Shown in pieces: positions 1 to 10,809 of a stretch of DNA of 64,000 nt. Source of the stretch: Smallanthus sonchifolius (lineage: Eukaryota > Streptophyta > Magnoliopsida > Asterales > Asteraceae); assembly GCA_023525975.1 (NCBI GenBank), contig CM042022.1:439001-503000 (forward strand), written 5' to 3'. The translations under genes and the position numbers were made by a program. The notes beneath the pieces were generated by a model, which saw only the letters and a program-made list of their open reading frames with translations, had not been told where the DNA came from and did no database searches. Positions within the stretch are counted from its first letter, which is position 1, and every line of letters starts with the position of its first letter.

Positions 1-78
1 TCGGATACGTCTTTTTTTCATTATTTCCCCACTCGATGCAAGTTCTGTCTTACATTTTTTTCTCCCATATTTGTTTAG

Positions 79-207
79 GGTCTTATTCCAGTTTAATATA
101 TCATACTCCAAATGGAACAAGATATTGGTGTCCTGATGTAAAGGAGGAGCACAAACCTGTTGTCGGTAGGATTTTTAGTACCTGGGATAAAGTTTACAGG
201 ATGTACG
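79..207 (+). pseudogene. FAR1-related sequence (FRS) gene, 5' half of the DNA-binding domain, cut by an LTR
   Basis: An open frame runs from a likely splice acceptor (pyrimidine-rich tract ending in AG at 77-78) to the insertion point at 207. It encodes the start of a FAR1 DNA-binding domain, including the typical stretches YWCPDV, HKPVVG and FSTWDKVYRMY. FAR1/FRS proteins are transcription factors derived from MULE transposases; the N-terminal zinc-binding domain contacts DNA. The frame resumes exactly after the second target-site copy at 3274, so this and the 3274-3798 piece were one exon before the LTR landed. The upstream exon(s) lie outside the window. Family assignment is by recognised sequence pattern. 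A functional product is very unlikely because of the 3-kb insertion and a later frameshift. Confidence 0.75.
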
Positions 208-913
208 TGTAACACCCACAATTTTCAACCATTTTATAACTTTCAAAACATGAGGAAGTAGGTCCCATAAACAAAACTCTTGACAAAATAACACGTTTGA
301 ATAACAACAAACGACCACGACTTAAGTTGTTTTAAAACCACAACCAACACCTTTAAGATAACAACAAGATGATAATATAAAATCAATTCTAATGAACTCC
401 AATGAGGATTCTAACTACAGCCGTTAACATCCACCAAAACGAATGAGAATCCAATTCGACGCGAAGCGTGAGCTGAGACTAGACCGGACTTTCCCTACAT
501 AAAAACACCCAAACAAACAACCATTAGTAATGATAGACACCTCTTAGGACCCTTCACAAGTTAATGCCTTAACTCGGGTCCAAACGCTACTTTTCGAACT
601 TAATTCAGCGCAAAACAAAGAGATTTCAGCGCAGCATGCGCTGCCCAGCGCATATTGCACCAGAACCAGCACTGGTTCAAGACCTACACACACCAAAAAC
701 TCATTTTAAGTGCAATCCGACCCTCCCGACTCGACCCATTGGTGTTTTAACACCCCACAACGTTATACCATTAGTGTGGACACCTTTTAACACTTCATAA
801 ACACCTCATGTGGATTTCTTATGAATCCAAGTTAATCATTTAACCATCAAGTTTTAAGTAAAACTAAATATACTACCAATTGCAATCTCGAGACTTTTAA
901 TTGTCGACACACC

Positions 914-1344
914 CATGTGAGGCTCGAGACCTCAAATTGTTCACTCCCTTGTGAGATTCTTAGATCTCAAACTCCAAACCGCATTTGTGTGGTTCTTTTT
1001 ACCACAATTCAAACCCATTCTTGTGAGAAATCCAAACCGCCTTTGTGAAGTTCATGACCTCAATTACCATGTGTGAGGTTCTTAGACTTCAAACACCGAC
1101 CTTAAACATACAACAAGTGCACACACACAAGTTACCAACACATTCCTATAACCCATACGTTATACCTGACATGTGGGGTTCAAAGACCCCAATCCCACCC
1201 TTTTCCATTTGTAAAGTTCAAAGACTTCAAATTACTAATTCACCCTACTTTACATTCATCATAGACACACAGTAGCGGCATAAAATTCATATGTAATTCT
1301 ATAACTCTAATCATCATATGACATTGTGAGGTTCATAGACCTCA
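914..1344. repeat. Array of short hairpin units with co-varying arms inside the LTR
   Basis: At least eight units, spaced roughly 15-115 bp apart, have the form TGxxxT-loop-AxxxCA. Perfect arms include TGAGAT/ATCTCA (952-969), TGTGGT/ACCACA (988-1006), TGGGGT/ACCCCA (1174-1191) and TGAGGT/ACCTCA (1327-1344). One-mismatch or shorter versions lie at 918-934, 1046-1062, 1074-1091 and 1212-1229. The loop is usually TC(A/T)(A/T)AG. The arms differ between units but stay paired. Function is unknown; the related LTR at 10.2 kb has a similar array. Confidence 0.75.
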
Positions 1345-1696
1345 AGCACCCACCCATTGCATACAAACACCATATGTAGTTTCACCAAATCAACATAAAC
1401 ACATTTGCACGTATGCTAATTAAAAATATCAACAAGTAAATCAAGTACGTGCATTTACTACCACCTATCATTACTAAGTAAGTGCAAAGCGCTTACCTTT
1501 AGCTATAAATGATTCCACTTGGTCTTCAAGCTAGCTCCTTACTACTTGATCACCTATACGACCCATTTATAATTAGTAATCCATTGATCACCAATTGACA
1601 CCCAACACACCGTTATGATATAAAATTCAGGATTCTAACTTGGTTTAGTTATTACAACCTTAACCAAACCTCCAATACCCCATTCATTATTTCAAC

Positions 1697-2426
1697 CATA
1701 GTTACCGAATTCGTTCATAGACACGCGATCCCCGTATTGGATCGCGATGTACCAAATCGCAATTCGTTTCGTTCCAATTCGCTATGGTACGGCGTACCCA
1801 ATCGATCAGGTTCGCGATCCAGTTACCTCGAATTCGTTGTACCAAACCCTATTTCCGATCGTTCCAATCGCTGTGGAATTCGCGATTTTTGGTCATCGAA
1901 TTCGCTAGAGGGTTACCTGGTTTTGGACGGAGGAACGATCTTCAGCACCATCCCTCTGTTAAGTGATGGGATTAGAGGCTTCACCATTGCTGCTCTGACC
2001 TTTTCTCTAGATCGACTGCAAGCAAGGGATCCAAGGAAGGGGGTGGCTGACCTTTTCTCTTTCCAGGGCATCTTTTAGGTTTTTTTTAGGTTTAGGGTCT
2101 GTATTAAGAGAGATGGCCCAGCCCACTCACTTTTAACATTATTATTAAGCCCAATAAAAATGACCTTTTATATTAGTATTAAATGGTATTTGAAGTTAGT
2201 ATTAAATGGTATTTGAAGTTCTATTTTTATTTGGAATTTAGCAAGTATTATATTGTATTTGAACTTATGTTTCATTCGGGTACATTGAACCGAACTACAT
2301 GGTACACCGTACCGGTTCGTACCGAAATGAACCTACCCCCCTCCGTACCGAATACGTTTACTCTAGCGAATTGCGTACCCGAACCGCGTACCCGTACCGG
2401 AGCGAACCGCGTATTAGGTAACTATG
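1697..2426. mobile_element. Non-autonomous hAT-type element (730 bp) nested in the LTR
   Basis: It begins CATAGTTACCGAATTCG and ends GGTAACTATG, giving perfect 10-bp terminal inverted repeats that extend imperfectly inwards. The perfect 8-bp direct repeat atttcaac flanks it at 1689-1696 and 2427-2434. An 8-bp TSD is the hAT signature. The inside is rich in CpG and in ggtac/gtacc and ttcg motifs near both ends (1720-1960 and 2270-2415), which look like subterminal repeats. No transposase is encoded; small open frames here look fortuitous. Confidence 0.8.
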
Positions 2427-3273
2427 ATTTCAACCCATTTTGACCCGTTAGGGAATCACCCAAATTTACCCAACATTTAACATCATAATTCACCCATTAT
2501 GATTGTGGTTTATACTTGGTTTAGTGATAGACACACCACAACATCATTCATCTTTTAAACACCATTCAAACCCCCCAATTTAGGTCCTCAAGAACCCTAA
2601 ATTTCAATTTATGAAATTGGATGAGGTTTCTTACATAAAAATGTGTCTATCAACTCTCTAGACACTTACCCGACCTCAATTTATCATTCTAATATTGATT
2701 AATTGAAAACCCCCAAATCACCCTAAAGAACCCTAATTCTTGAATCATCAAATTGAATGTTATCATGATGTTGTCTACTACCCTTAACCTTTAATCAAGC
2801 TAGATTATCACTTTAAACAAGTTATTGACCATAAACAACCACCAATTCAGCCCTTAACTTGAATTTTATAAAAACCCACCAAGAACAAAATCTATGGTGA
2901 ATCTAACAGATAAAGATGAGCTTACTTTATGTTTGCTTGAAGATGAACACTCTAAACTCATTAGATTTCTTCATACAAATCTTAAATCCAGGTTTGGCTC
3001 CTTCTCCCCTCTTTTCTCTTGCAAATTCACGAGACACACACTCCATGGAGTGTGTGTGTGTGTGTGTCGCCACTTTCACCACCAAATAAATCAGCTTTGG
3101 CTGATTTACACAAATGGTCCCTCAACTTCAGTTTTGACCTCATTTTTACCATAATTTAGTCAAAACCCTTAACTTGCAACATGATACTCCCCAAAATTCC
3201 ATTTTATTTATTTACACCCTCTTACAATATAATAAGTATATTATAAGATAAACCCGAAAGTTGGTTCGTTACA

Positions 3274-3798
3274 GTACGAATCTTATGTTGAGATGTCTAG
3301 TTTTGGTATCCATGTAAGTGGATATAAGAAATGGAAAGGTCAGATCACACATAGAGTCTTAGTATGTAACAAATGGGGGAAGCCGAAGAGTAAAAAATTT
3401 GATACTATGGATCCTAGTTCATTGGTTGGAACTCGTGGTAGCTCTTTCAAAGTGACTAATTACAAGGCACTTATTAGATTAAAGGCTATCAAAGGTTCTC
3501 CCAATTATGTTACATATGATTTTTTTGAAAAGCACAATCATGATTTGGTTTATTCAGATAATATGGATCTAACTCAGAAGGGAGGCATTTGAATTTTGAA
3601 GATGTTCAGTTTGTTCATACCATGAGTTTGTATAGAGTTTTGCCAACTGTAGATCATCGTTTGCATTATGCTTTGAAGGGAGGTCATCACAATATGCGTG
3701 GGATGAAAAATGCGTACAAGAATGTGAATCATGACATTAGGATGTTCATTGGTGAGCGTGATGTTTGTTTGATTTGGTTTGTTTTGCTTTTCAATTAG
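3274..3798 (+). pseudogene. FAR1-related sequence gene, 3' part, frameshifted
   Basis: This continues the FAR1 domain of 79-207. Residues typical of the zinc-binding fold are visible: VCNKWGKPKS, the FKVTNYKALIRLKA strand, and FFEKHNHDL. The first frame stops at 3592 just after NMDLTQK. The family sequence continues in another frame from about 3586 (HLNFEDVQFVHTMSLY, then ALKGGHHNMRG and NHDIRMFIGERD), so one base has been lost or gained near 3578-3585. Similarity ends after GERD (about 3765), where a short run to a stop at 3798 no longer matches. The MULE-transposase-like and SWIM parts of a full FRS protein (usually several hundred residues more) are not seen. A dead gene copy. Confidence 0.75.
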
Positions 3799-4838
3799 GG
3801 TTGATGTTAGAGCATAACTCATATCGGGATTGAATGGTCTACATCAATAGGTAAGTTTTCTATTCATTTTGAAAAACTGTGACAAAAAAATTGACGACTA
3901 GGAGCAAAAACAAGTTTTTGTGAAAAAATGGGAAATTTTGGAAAATTCACTAACATAAAACGATATCCGCCAAACATGAGACCATGGTATAAAAACCCTC
4001 ATCTCAGTCACAACAGCTCAACCACTCTCACATCACATAGTGTGCAATGTTATATGCGGGATACATCTCACACCGTGTGAATCCTTCGACCATTATTATA
4101 GACAATATATGAACAATCTTTATGTCATCAATAGAGAACCAGACAAAGCGTGTGAAGTTATATATGAAATAAATGGTACTTTTTAGTTTTTAATTGCGAA
4201 ATCTTTATTTATATTTATAATTACTCACCCACGAATTCATTACACATTAATCGTTAAGAACATGTTATAATTAAAATCGATCTGGCTGATATATACTTGA
4301 AGAAAATCTGTATTCTCATCGGGACCCGAAAACTTGTATGGGTACCATTATACATGTCCTTAATTAACGCTTGTATGAGCACTATCATAATTCATAGTTA
4401 GTTGATTAATAATTGATAGTATGCCTCTCTTGTCTCATATTCTTGGACAAAATTTGTTAACAAATTTTGGTTATGTGGGCCATACATGCAAAACTAAAAC
4501 CTAAATAGATAAAAAGAAACATAAAGATATATGCAGGGACGAGTTTTGTAATTTAGTCATGTAACGAAATTGGGAACTTTACCGCTATAATATCCCCTCT
4601 CCTTATAAGCCGCCATCACCCTCGCCTCCGCCATCTGAAACGCTTAGCAGTTCGACGGCAGTCGGTATCACCTCCACCGGGAAACTAATCAGACTTCGTT
4701 CTTCTTCATCTGCTACGTTTTGAAAATAGGATCCGAGATTGAATAATCAAACAGATCTGAGTTTCGATTGATTTATACTGATTAATTTCGCAACGGATTT
4801 GTTTCTTCATTAGTAGGAGTTAATTGAAGTCGGTGCCA
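3799..4838 (+). other. Intergenic region and RPC4 promoter/5'UTR
   Basis: No open frame of note. A TATA-like cttataag near 4602-4609 precedes a C/G-richer leader (4610-4838) with several ct-rich tracts, which fits the 5'UTR of the RPC4 gene. Nothing recognisable is seen between 3800 and 4500. Confidence 0.45.
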
Positions 4839-7800
4839 ATGGTGATGGATGAGAAGACTAGCAATCCTGATACAAAACCCCCAAGAAAGGTCTCTGCTGT
4901 TCACTTCTTTTTTCTATAAACTTTGTATATAAGCTTTTGTTGGAATGCAAATGAATGTAGATCTTAAGTTTTGATCTAACGATCGATAACTGGTTGATTT
5001 TCAGATGAAGTTTATGCCAAAAGCACCTCCTCGCAGAGAGCAAAAGCTAATGTTACCCAAACCGTGAGTATTGATTTTATAATTGCTAAATGAGAAACCT
5101 AGTTTTTTGTGATAGATGATGATTATAGTGTAAAACCTTCATATCAAATTGGGAGAGTTTAATCTGTAAAAAGTTAGAAATAGCTTATTTAATTGTCAAA
5201 TAAATTGTTTGTGTCTAGGGAGAAGGTTGAGGATACTGAAGTTGATGACAAGGAACAAGAATTGTGGAAACGGTTCAATGTATGTCTTTTTTGAGTAATA
5301 AAAGTGTATTCATGTTGTTTTGCTCTTATAAGTTTTCAAATGCAAAAGGTATTAGTCACTATCCGTTTGTTTTAGCAATATGTTTCTGTTCATTTGCAGG
5401 AAGCTTCTAAAAAGCCGAAATTCAAACCTGAAATTAAGCGTAACGTCCCCTTTCTCACCTTTATTTCCTTCTCACTTTTGGTGTTTAGCTTCTAAGCAAG
5501 TTATAGGCATACAATAGTGTAACTTCATTTTGATGTTATTATTTGTCTTTCTCACTGCAGCTTAGTAGTCAATGTTAGTATAGCCTTATGTCCCATGATG
5601 TTCTGTCTCCTTTCCCATCTTGAAATTTCTCAACTTTTTTTTTTAATAAAGGGGGTATGTTAAGTCTTTTTTTTTGTTTTTACCAAAATATATAGGCTCT
5701 TCCATTAAGAATCATATGAACTTATGCACATGACACAAAAAAATTGCTTGTGAAAAAGAAATCATATTCTGATTTTTTAACTTGGCTGCATGAATGAAAT
5801 CTTGATATTGGTTGTGCAAGTATGCATCATTTGCATTACGGTTTACTTAATAAATGGAAGCTTATGCATTGTGACAATTTGTTTTCTTTTTATATGCTTT
5901 CAATTTCTTAGATCAGGTAAAATTTGTGTGTCTCCATTCTGCTTGGGCAATTTCTTAATCATGTTTGATAGAGCAATAGGTTTTTTAGGAGAGTGTCTGA
6001 GATTGCTTATCCAAACTGCTTCTTTGATTATTTGGGGGTGAAATAAGTTGTTTTGATTAAGCATTTTGAAGTTCCTTATTCCAAACTACTTATTTCAAAA
6101 GGCAATAAGCAGTGTTAATAAGCAATTCCAAACAACCCTTAGTTTGCCTTTATGTCACATAGAATCTAATATAGTCCCTCTATGTACCGTGATTACAGCC
6201 TCACAATCACAGACGCGGGTTTCATCATTTAATTTTGGTCCCTCTGGTCCCAAATCTGAAGGTAAGTAATTCATTCTTCTATCCATCATGTTAACCATTA
6301 GCCAATTTCCAATAACTGCACAAGATTTTTAATTTCATTTTAACCAAACATGTTTTTATCCAGGTGGCGATGCTGCCACCTCAGGCATGGGAATGAAGGA
6401 ATACAAGGAGCCATGGGTAGGTGAAATCCAACCCAACTTTCATCTTTCTGAAAAGGGCTAATGTCATAGAATAGCAATGGACTTAGGCTAGTGGTTCGTT
6501 TTGGTAAAAATATGCCCAGCCAAAGGTGTACTTTTTTTAGATGGCTAAATTTAATAATTTGATCACCTGGTGACTGGTTTCTTGCTCATATGGCACTTTT
6601 CTAATCAGGCGGCTTATCGCTAATATACCAAACTAAGTCCGTTTTAAAAAGTATAATTATCAAACTCTCCCTTCTGAAAATTGTTTTTCTTTTTTCACAT
6701 CTCAATGCTTAGTACTTTTTCTGTTTTTTCCAAACTATAATTCAGGATTATTACAAGTACTATCCCGTTACTCTACCTGTAAGGAGGCCTTACTCAGGAA
6801 ATCCAGGTATGATTCCCCTTTATTGCATTTTCTTACTGGATTATTTAACTTATAATTAATTATTATCATTTCTTGAAATACTGGTAGAGCTTCTGGATGA
6901 ACAAGAATTCATGGAAGATTCAGAAACCAATGCTTACAATGAGTCACTTAGAAATCCAGCTGAAGAACTCGGTTTAAAGGTTGGTTACTTTAGCTTATGA
7001 GCTTGATTGATCTCAAACTAGGTTGTAAAGGGGATATAGTTTCTTGATAGGGCAAACTGTACAAAATAGAAACAAAATTGACTTTTTTTCTTGATTTTAG
7101 CAACCAACTCTTTAACTAGGCGCAAAACAGAAACTAAACTAACGGTTGATCTAAGCAACTAGCCTCGTTTTAACTGATTTTACGTGTAACTTGATGATGT
7201 GCACTGGTTGATGACATGTCAACTGCCATAAATGCTTACGTAAAAGATAAAATTTAAATCTATTTACAAGATTCAAAAGTGTTTTTCTAATTTACATTCA
7301 AAATAATTATTAAATGTCTGATCCACCTGGCATGTACATATACATTAAAATGTCAAATAAGATGGCATGTCTGCGATAAAATGATGTGCTACTAGTTGAA
7401 CATGTTTACAATCAGTAGCTGCTAAAACTCGTAATAATATTTAAGTCAGCTTCTAACTTAGAGTTGGTAGCTAATATCAGGAAAAAAATGCAACATTGTT
7501 TCCTTTATGTGTAGCTTGCCGTTCTTGATATCAAGATTCTGTGATTCTAAAAAATCGAAGATCCAAGTGTGTGTTGTGTGAATTTATACACGTCTAAATC
7601 AAACAAAAAATAAAAAAAAAACTTTTTTCATGATTGATACATTAAATATGTAAGATTGTTGTACCTTGTCAGGAGGAAGACTTGGAAAAGAAATTGATTT
7701 TCATCCAACTACCATCAACAATGCCTCTACCAAAGCAATCTGTCAACACAGAGGGTGGTGGGAGCGCTTCGAGCTCAAAGCCATTGAAAGATACAGAACC

Positions 7801-8154
7801 ACCTTCAAAAAGTTGCAATTTGAATGAACTTCCTGCAGGCGTAATGGGTAAAATGTTGGTGTATAAGAGTGGTGCTGTGAAGCTAAAATTAGGCGACCAT
7901 CTGTATGATGTGAGTGCTGAACAAAAGTCTCGAAACAATTTTATGTTTGAACACAATATTTAACATCTCAACTTTGGAATAAAAAATAATTGTATCGGAT
8001 GCAGGTTTCTGGAGGACAAAACTGTGCTTTCGCACAGGATGTCGTTGCCATTCATACCGAAGAGAAAAGTTGTTGCAATATTGGAGAACTGAATAAGCGT
8101 GCCATTATCACCCCAGATCTCGACTCCATCCTGGAAAACATTAAAGACTTGTGA
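4839..8154 (+). CDS. RPC4: DNA-directed RNA polymerase III subunit RPC4 (POLR3D/Rpc53-like)
   Basis: Ten exons keep one frame: 4839-4889, 5005-5063, 5219-5279, 5400-5439, 6199-6261, 6364-6416, 6746-6806, 6888-6979, 7673-7909 and 8005-8154, joined by GT-AG introns, giving 288 aa. RPC4 is a Pol III-specific subunit that pairs with RPC5 (Rpc37) in a TFIIF-like heterodimer for initiation, termination and reinitiation on tRNA, 5S and other small RNA genes in the nucleus. The N-terminus is basic and low-complexity (KFMPKAPPRRE). The conserved C-terminal Rpc4 domain covers about residues 160-288: LPAGVMGKMLVYKSGAVKLK, then LGDHLYDVSGG, FAQDVVAIHT and the terminal ITPDLDSILENI. The start ATG is the first in the leader. 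Intron 4 is 759 bp and carries a MITE; a small extra exon there cannot be ruled out. Its 3' end faces the A/B-barrel gene, about 207 bp away. Confidence 0.88.
5990..6140. mobile_element. Small MITE in RPC4 intron 4
   Basis: The ends are imperfect inverted repeats: gagtgtctgagattgcttat on the left, and on the right a run whose reverse complement reads gggttgtttggaattgctta. Several aataagc/gcttatt motifs lie between. A target duplication is not clear. It would be spliced out with the intron. Confidence 0.45.
7120..7240 (-). repeat. Dispersed repeat in RPC4 intron 8, related to copies in VPS2.1 intron 4
   Basis: Read on the minus strand this stretch contains catgtcatcaaccagtgcac followed by ttacacgtaaaatc and ggctagttgctta. 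The VPS2.1 intron has close versions at 25031-25110 (catt-aaccaatgccacatc, ttacacgtaaaatcc, ggttggtcgctaa) and a shorter one at 24841-24895. No termini were resolved, so the element class is unknown. Confidence 0.45.
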
Positions 8155-8361
8155 TTTTTATTTACCTTTCTATAAATTTATTCTTCTACACATGATGAAG
8201 TTTTGACTCCATCCTTATGATTTTTACTTCTTTTTTGCTATAAATTAAGCAACTGTTACTGGATTGGAAAGTTTTGCATGATAATGAGAACATCGAAGAT
8301 AGAATACTTTATTATTCCATAATCAAACATTGTACAACTTAAATTCAACCTCATCAATCAT

Positions 8362-9026
8362 TCAAACAAATGGATAATTAATAGACAAATTGTCATTGTT
8401 TTTTGCAGATGGAACCACATAATCAACTACAACCGTGCTCTCTAAAAAATCACTCACTTTGGATTTATGCAGGTTTGCCAGCTCTGAATCTGAATCAAAA
8501 GACTCCAAATCAGGAAAAACAGCAATCATAGCGATCGAGTGCCCCTTGGCCATTTCATGAGAGAAATTCTCACCAAGGCTTAACCGTTGAGTCGTTTTAA
8601 ACTGACGTTTAACTCCTTCGATCACTTCCACAAACTTATCTTTATCATCTTCAATCAAATCATAATTGAACTTCAATAACGTGACTCTCATCACACATCC
8701 TGGCTTCAGTGACTCACTAATATCATTGGATATCCAGTCAACAACCACGAAATCATCAATTAGCGGTTGTACATCTTCTGCAACACGCAGGTGCTCTGGA
8801 TGATGGTTGTAGGCGTGCAGATCATCCGTTGAACTGAAACGGCAGTGAGCGATGTGACTGAAGTAGCGTGAGGTAGATGTAGATGAGAGGAGTTTTCCGG
8901 CAGTGAGATGGATTGTGAGGCCAATCCGTTAATTCCATCCATCATTGTCGCGACTTTGGTTGAATCAGCATCTGGTTTGACGTTGAGGAGGACGATGTGT
9001 TGTATAGTTTGGTGGTGTGCAGACAT
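8362..9026 (-). pseudogene. Stress-response A/B-barrel domain protein (UP3/HS1-like, two domains), frameshifted
   Basis: Read on the minus strand, the first frame from ATG at 9026 gives HIVLLNVKPDADSTKV and MMDGINGLAS, the start of a dimeric alpha/beta-barrel (Dabb) domain. The conserved continuation (HLTAGKLLSSTS, YFSHIAHCRFSS, HHPEHLRVAEDV, FVVVDWIS) lies in another frame, so one base is missing near 8908-8918. A second Dabb domain follows in that frame (CVMRVTLLKFN to FLESTVVVDYVV), ending with a stop at 8362. Intact relatives of about 220-260 aa carry two such domains and are stress-induced proteins of unclear biochemical role. The gene is intron-less. Unless the shift is a sequencing error it cannot make the full protein. 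It converges on RPC4. A fragment of a second copy lies upstream at 9601-9699. Confidence 0.75.
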
Positions 9027-9600
9027 TCTGGTAACAATCAAATGGTCTGAATATTGATCTTGTGATGTTCGCTATATGTAAGCACGGAGGTCAAAACGTC
9101 AACTTGGCCGGCTTCTGGATTTTTTTAACTGGGACAACTCAGATCATGTTAAATTAGTTAACAAACAAATACATATAATTTGGGGCCATCTACATGTGCT
9201 TTATAATTTTAATTGAAATCTTTAAAATATATAATTTTTGTAGTGTTAGGTTTTTTTTAATCAAATACGATAATGTATTCATCCCCTTATTTTAGAACTA
9301 ATCAATTGCTAAAATATTAAATGTGATCCCCACCAATAAAGCTACTGCGACATCATAATGCAAAAAAGACTTCACCTTTATCTTATTTAAATACGGTAAT
9401 TAGATTTACTTATGATTTGAAACATCCAACAATTAAGTAAAAAAGAATATATTATTTCTATGATTCTATCGAGATCAAAGTTTGTCACTCCGTGGGGGTG
9501 ATACTATGCTTTTATACAAAACTAGTCTCGATCTAAAGACAAATGAAAATGATATAGGGCTAGAGAACCACAAAATGAGACCGGAGAGATAGGTGGACGG
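9027..9600. other. Intergenic, no gene seen
   Basis: AT-rich sequence upstream of the A/B-barrel gene. The part 9540-9600 (minus strand) still resembles the region after the A/B-barrel break point (ccgtccacct-atctctccgg compared with atcc-atctcactgccgg), so it probably belongs to the second, decayed copy. Nothing else is recognised. Confidence 0.4.
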
Positions 9601-9699
9601 TCAGGTTAAACCATCGAGTCCTGCAACCATAGCTGCGATTTTACTAGAGTCAACATCGTGTTTCAGTTTAAAGAGGACAACGTGTTCAATGACTTGCTC
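9601..9699 (-). pseudogene. Second A/B-barrel gene fragment (decayed tandem copy)
   Basis: On the minus strand 33 codons encode QVIEHVVLFKLKHDVD followed by SSKIAAMVAGLDGLT and a TGA stop. This matches the first strand and helix of the Dabb domain seen in the neighbouring gene (HIVLLNVKPDADSTK...MMDGINGLA). The conserved next segment (VHL) is again in another frame. The rest of the gene is not recognisable. It is a tandem duplicate that has lost most of its length. Confidence 0.7.
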
Positions 9700-10206
9700 C
9701 TATGACGAGACAGTTCAGGCGGCAAGATAGGCTGGGGAGGCAAGAGAGAAAATGAAGCCGGCAATTGTGTGTGTTGTGTTGGAGCACACAACATTTTGTG
9801 AAAAACTGAAACCGATAAAGGAAAGAAGTGCATGTTGTGTGTTAGTTAAAATATATATAATTGGTAGATAGTTGTATATATAGTTTGATTTCAAATATCC
9901 TGGTAGAATCGGTTTGAAAATCCCAAATTTGAGTTAGATTCAGAGACTGAATTCGAAATTCCTTTTGGTTTCTAACCCAAATAAAAAAAATCAAAAACCG
10001 AATTCGGTAGATAGATAACGTCAAGATAATTCAAAGATGAAAGGTTGTTAGGCTTTTGAAATTTCTTGAGATGATACGAAGAAATGTTACGTGAATTCTT
10101 AGTACGAGTTAGTGTAAGCTGGTGAATGTTATTATTGAATAGTTTAGGGGGTCAATGTAATTGTGTGGCTCTATATTATGTCTACGTATTGGATGGAAGT
10201 AACCAG
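9700..10206. other. Intergenic, no gene seen
   Basis: AT-rich sequence with no convincing open frame. The last bases before 10207 (accag) would be the target-site copy of the LTR that starts there, but a matching right-hand copy was not found. Confidence 0.35.
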
Positions 10207-10460
10207 TGTAACACCCAAAATTTCATACCAAATTTAAACTTTCAAAACAAGCGGAAAAAGTCCCAATTAAGCAATTACAATCTCAAAAACATCAGTACAT
10301 GTCTAGCATTCAAAATGACTTGTACTTAAAACATTTCTTTCCAAGAGAAAACAAGTCAAGATTAAACAGACAATACGCCACGAGGTTTATACGAAAATCC
10401 AATCCACTTGAGTAAGACCCGAGGCTAGACTGGGGCTTTCCCTACACCAAAAACACCCCA

Positions 10461-10809
10461 TCTATATTAATAAATAAAGGTTTAATTTGGACACTTGTCT
10501 CTTTCTCATGCATCCTCATATTGTTTTTCCCGCCTCTCTCTCCTAATAATTACACTTCCATCTTATTAAATAATAATGATATTATAAATATATTATTAAA
10601 AAAATATTAATTTCAATTAAATAAAAATATATAATAGGAAATCAAAATATAACTAATTAAAGAAAATTATTAATTTGTTATATACACACATTTTCACTTG
10701 ATATATCTCGAGATAATCATAATACTCTCACAAGTTACGACGTATTTACAAATTTATAAGATATGGTTTTTAATATACAATACGTGTAATACACGGGATT
10801 CTAACCTAG
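10461..10809 (+). mobile_element. Non-autonomous Helitron (349 bp)
   Basis: It begins TCTATATTAATAAATAAAGG and ends CTAG, preceded 10 nt earlier by a hairpin (cgtgt-aat-acacg, 10783-10795). It lies between A (10460) and T (10810), as Helitrons do. The related LTR at 208 lacks it: there acaccc continues directly to attagtaatga, so the empty site is known. No Rep/helicase is encoded. The minus-strand Helitrons at 42552 and 43037 share its ends. Confidence 0.85.

Larger units (their letters stand above)
208..3273 (-). mobile_element. Solo LTR (about 3.07 kb, gypsy-like) inserted in the FRS exon
   Basis: The element starts TGTAACACCC and ends GGTTCGTTACA, so it has TG...CA ends. It is flanked by the 5-bp direct repeat gtacg at 203-207 and 3274-3278. 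No second LTR copy, primer-binding site, gag or pol is visible, so it reads as a solo LTR. I place the sense strand as minus because the minus-strand 5' end (TGTAACGAACCAACTTTCGG) resembles the start of long gypsy LTRs seen in composites; that is inference. Inside are a hairpin array (914-1344), a nested hAT-type element (1697-2426), and hairpins around 3034-3066 (a palindrome centred on ccatgg, followed by a GT run) and 3086-3105. Without the nested element and its TSD copy the LTR is about 2.33 kb. A related partial copy lies at 10207. Confidence 0.85.

Noticed and set aside
1737..2078. 113-codon open frame
   Set aside because: It lies within the hAT-type element and its CpG-rich subterminal repeats; not protein-like.
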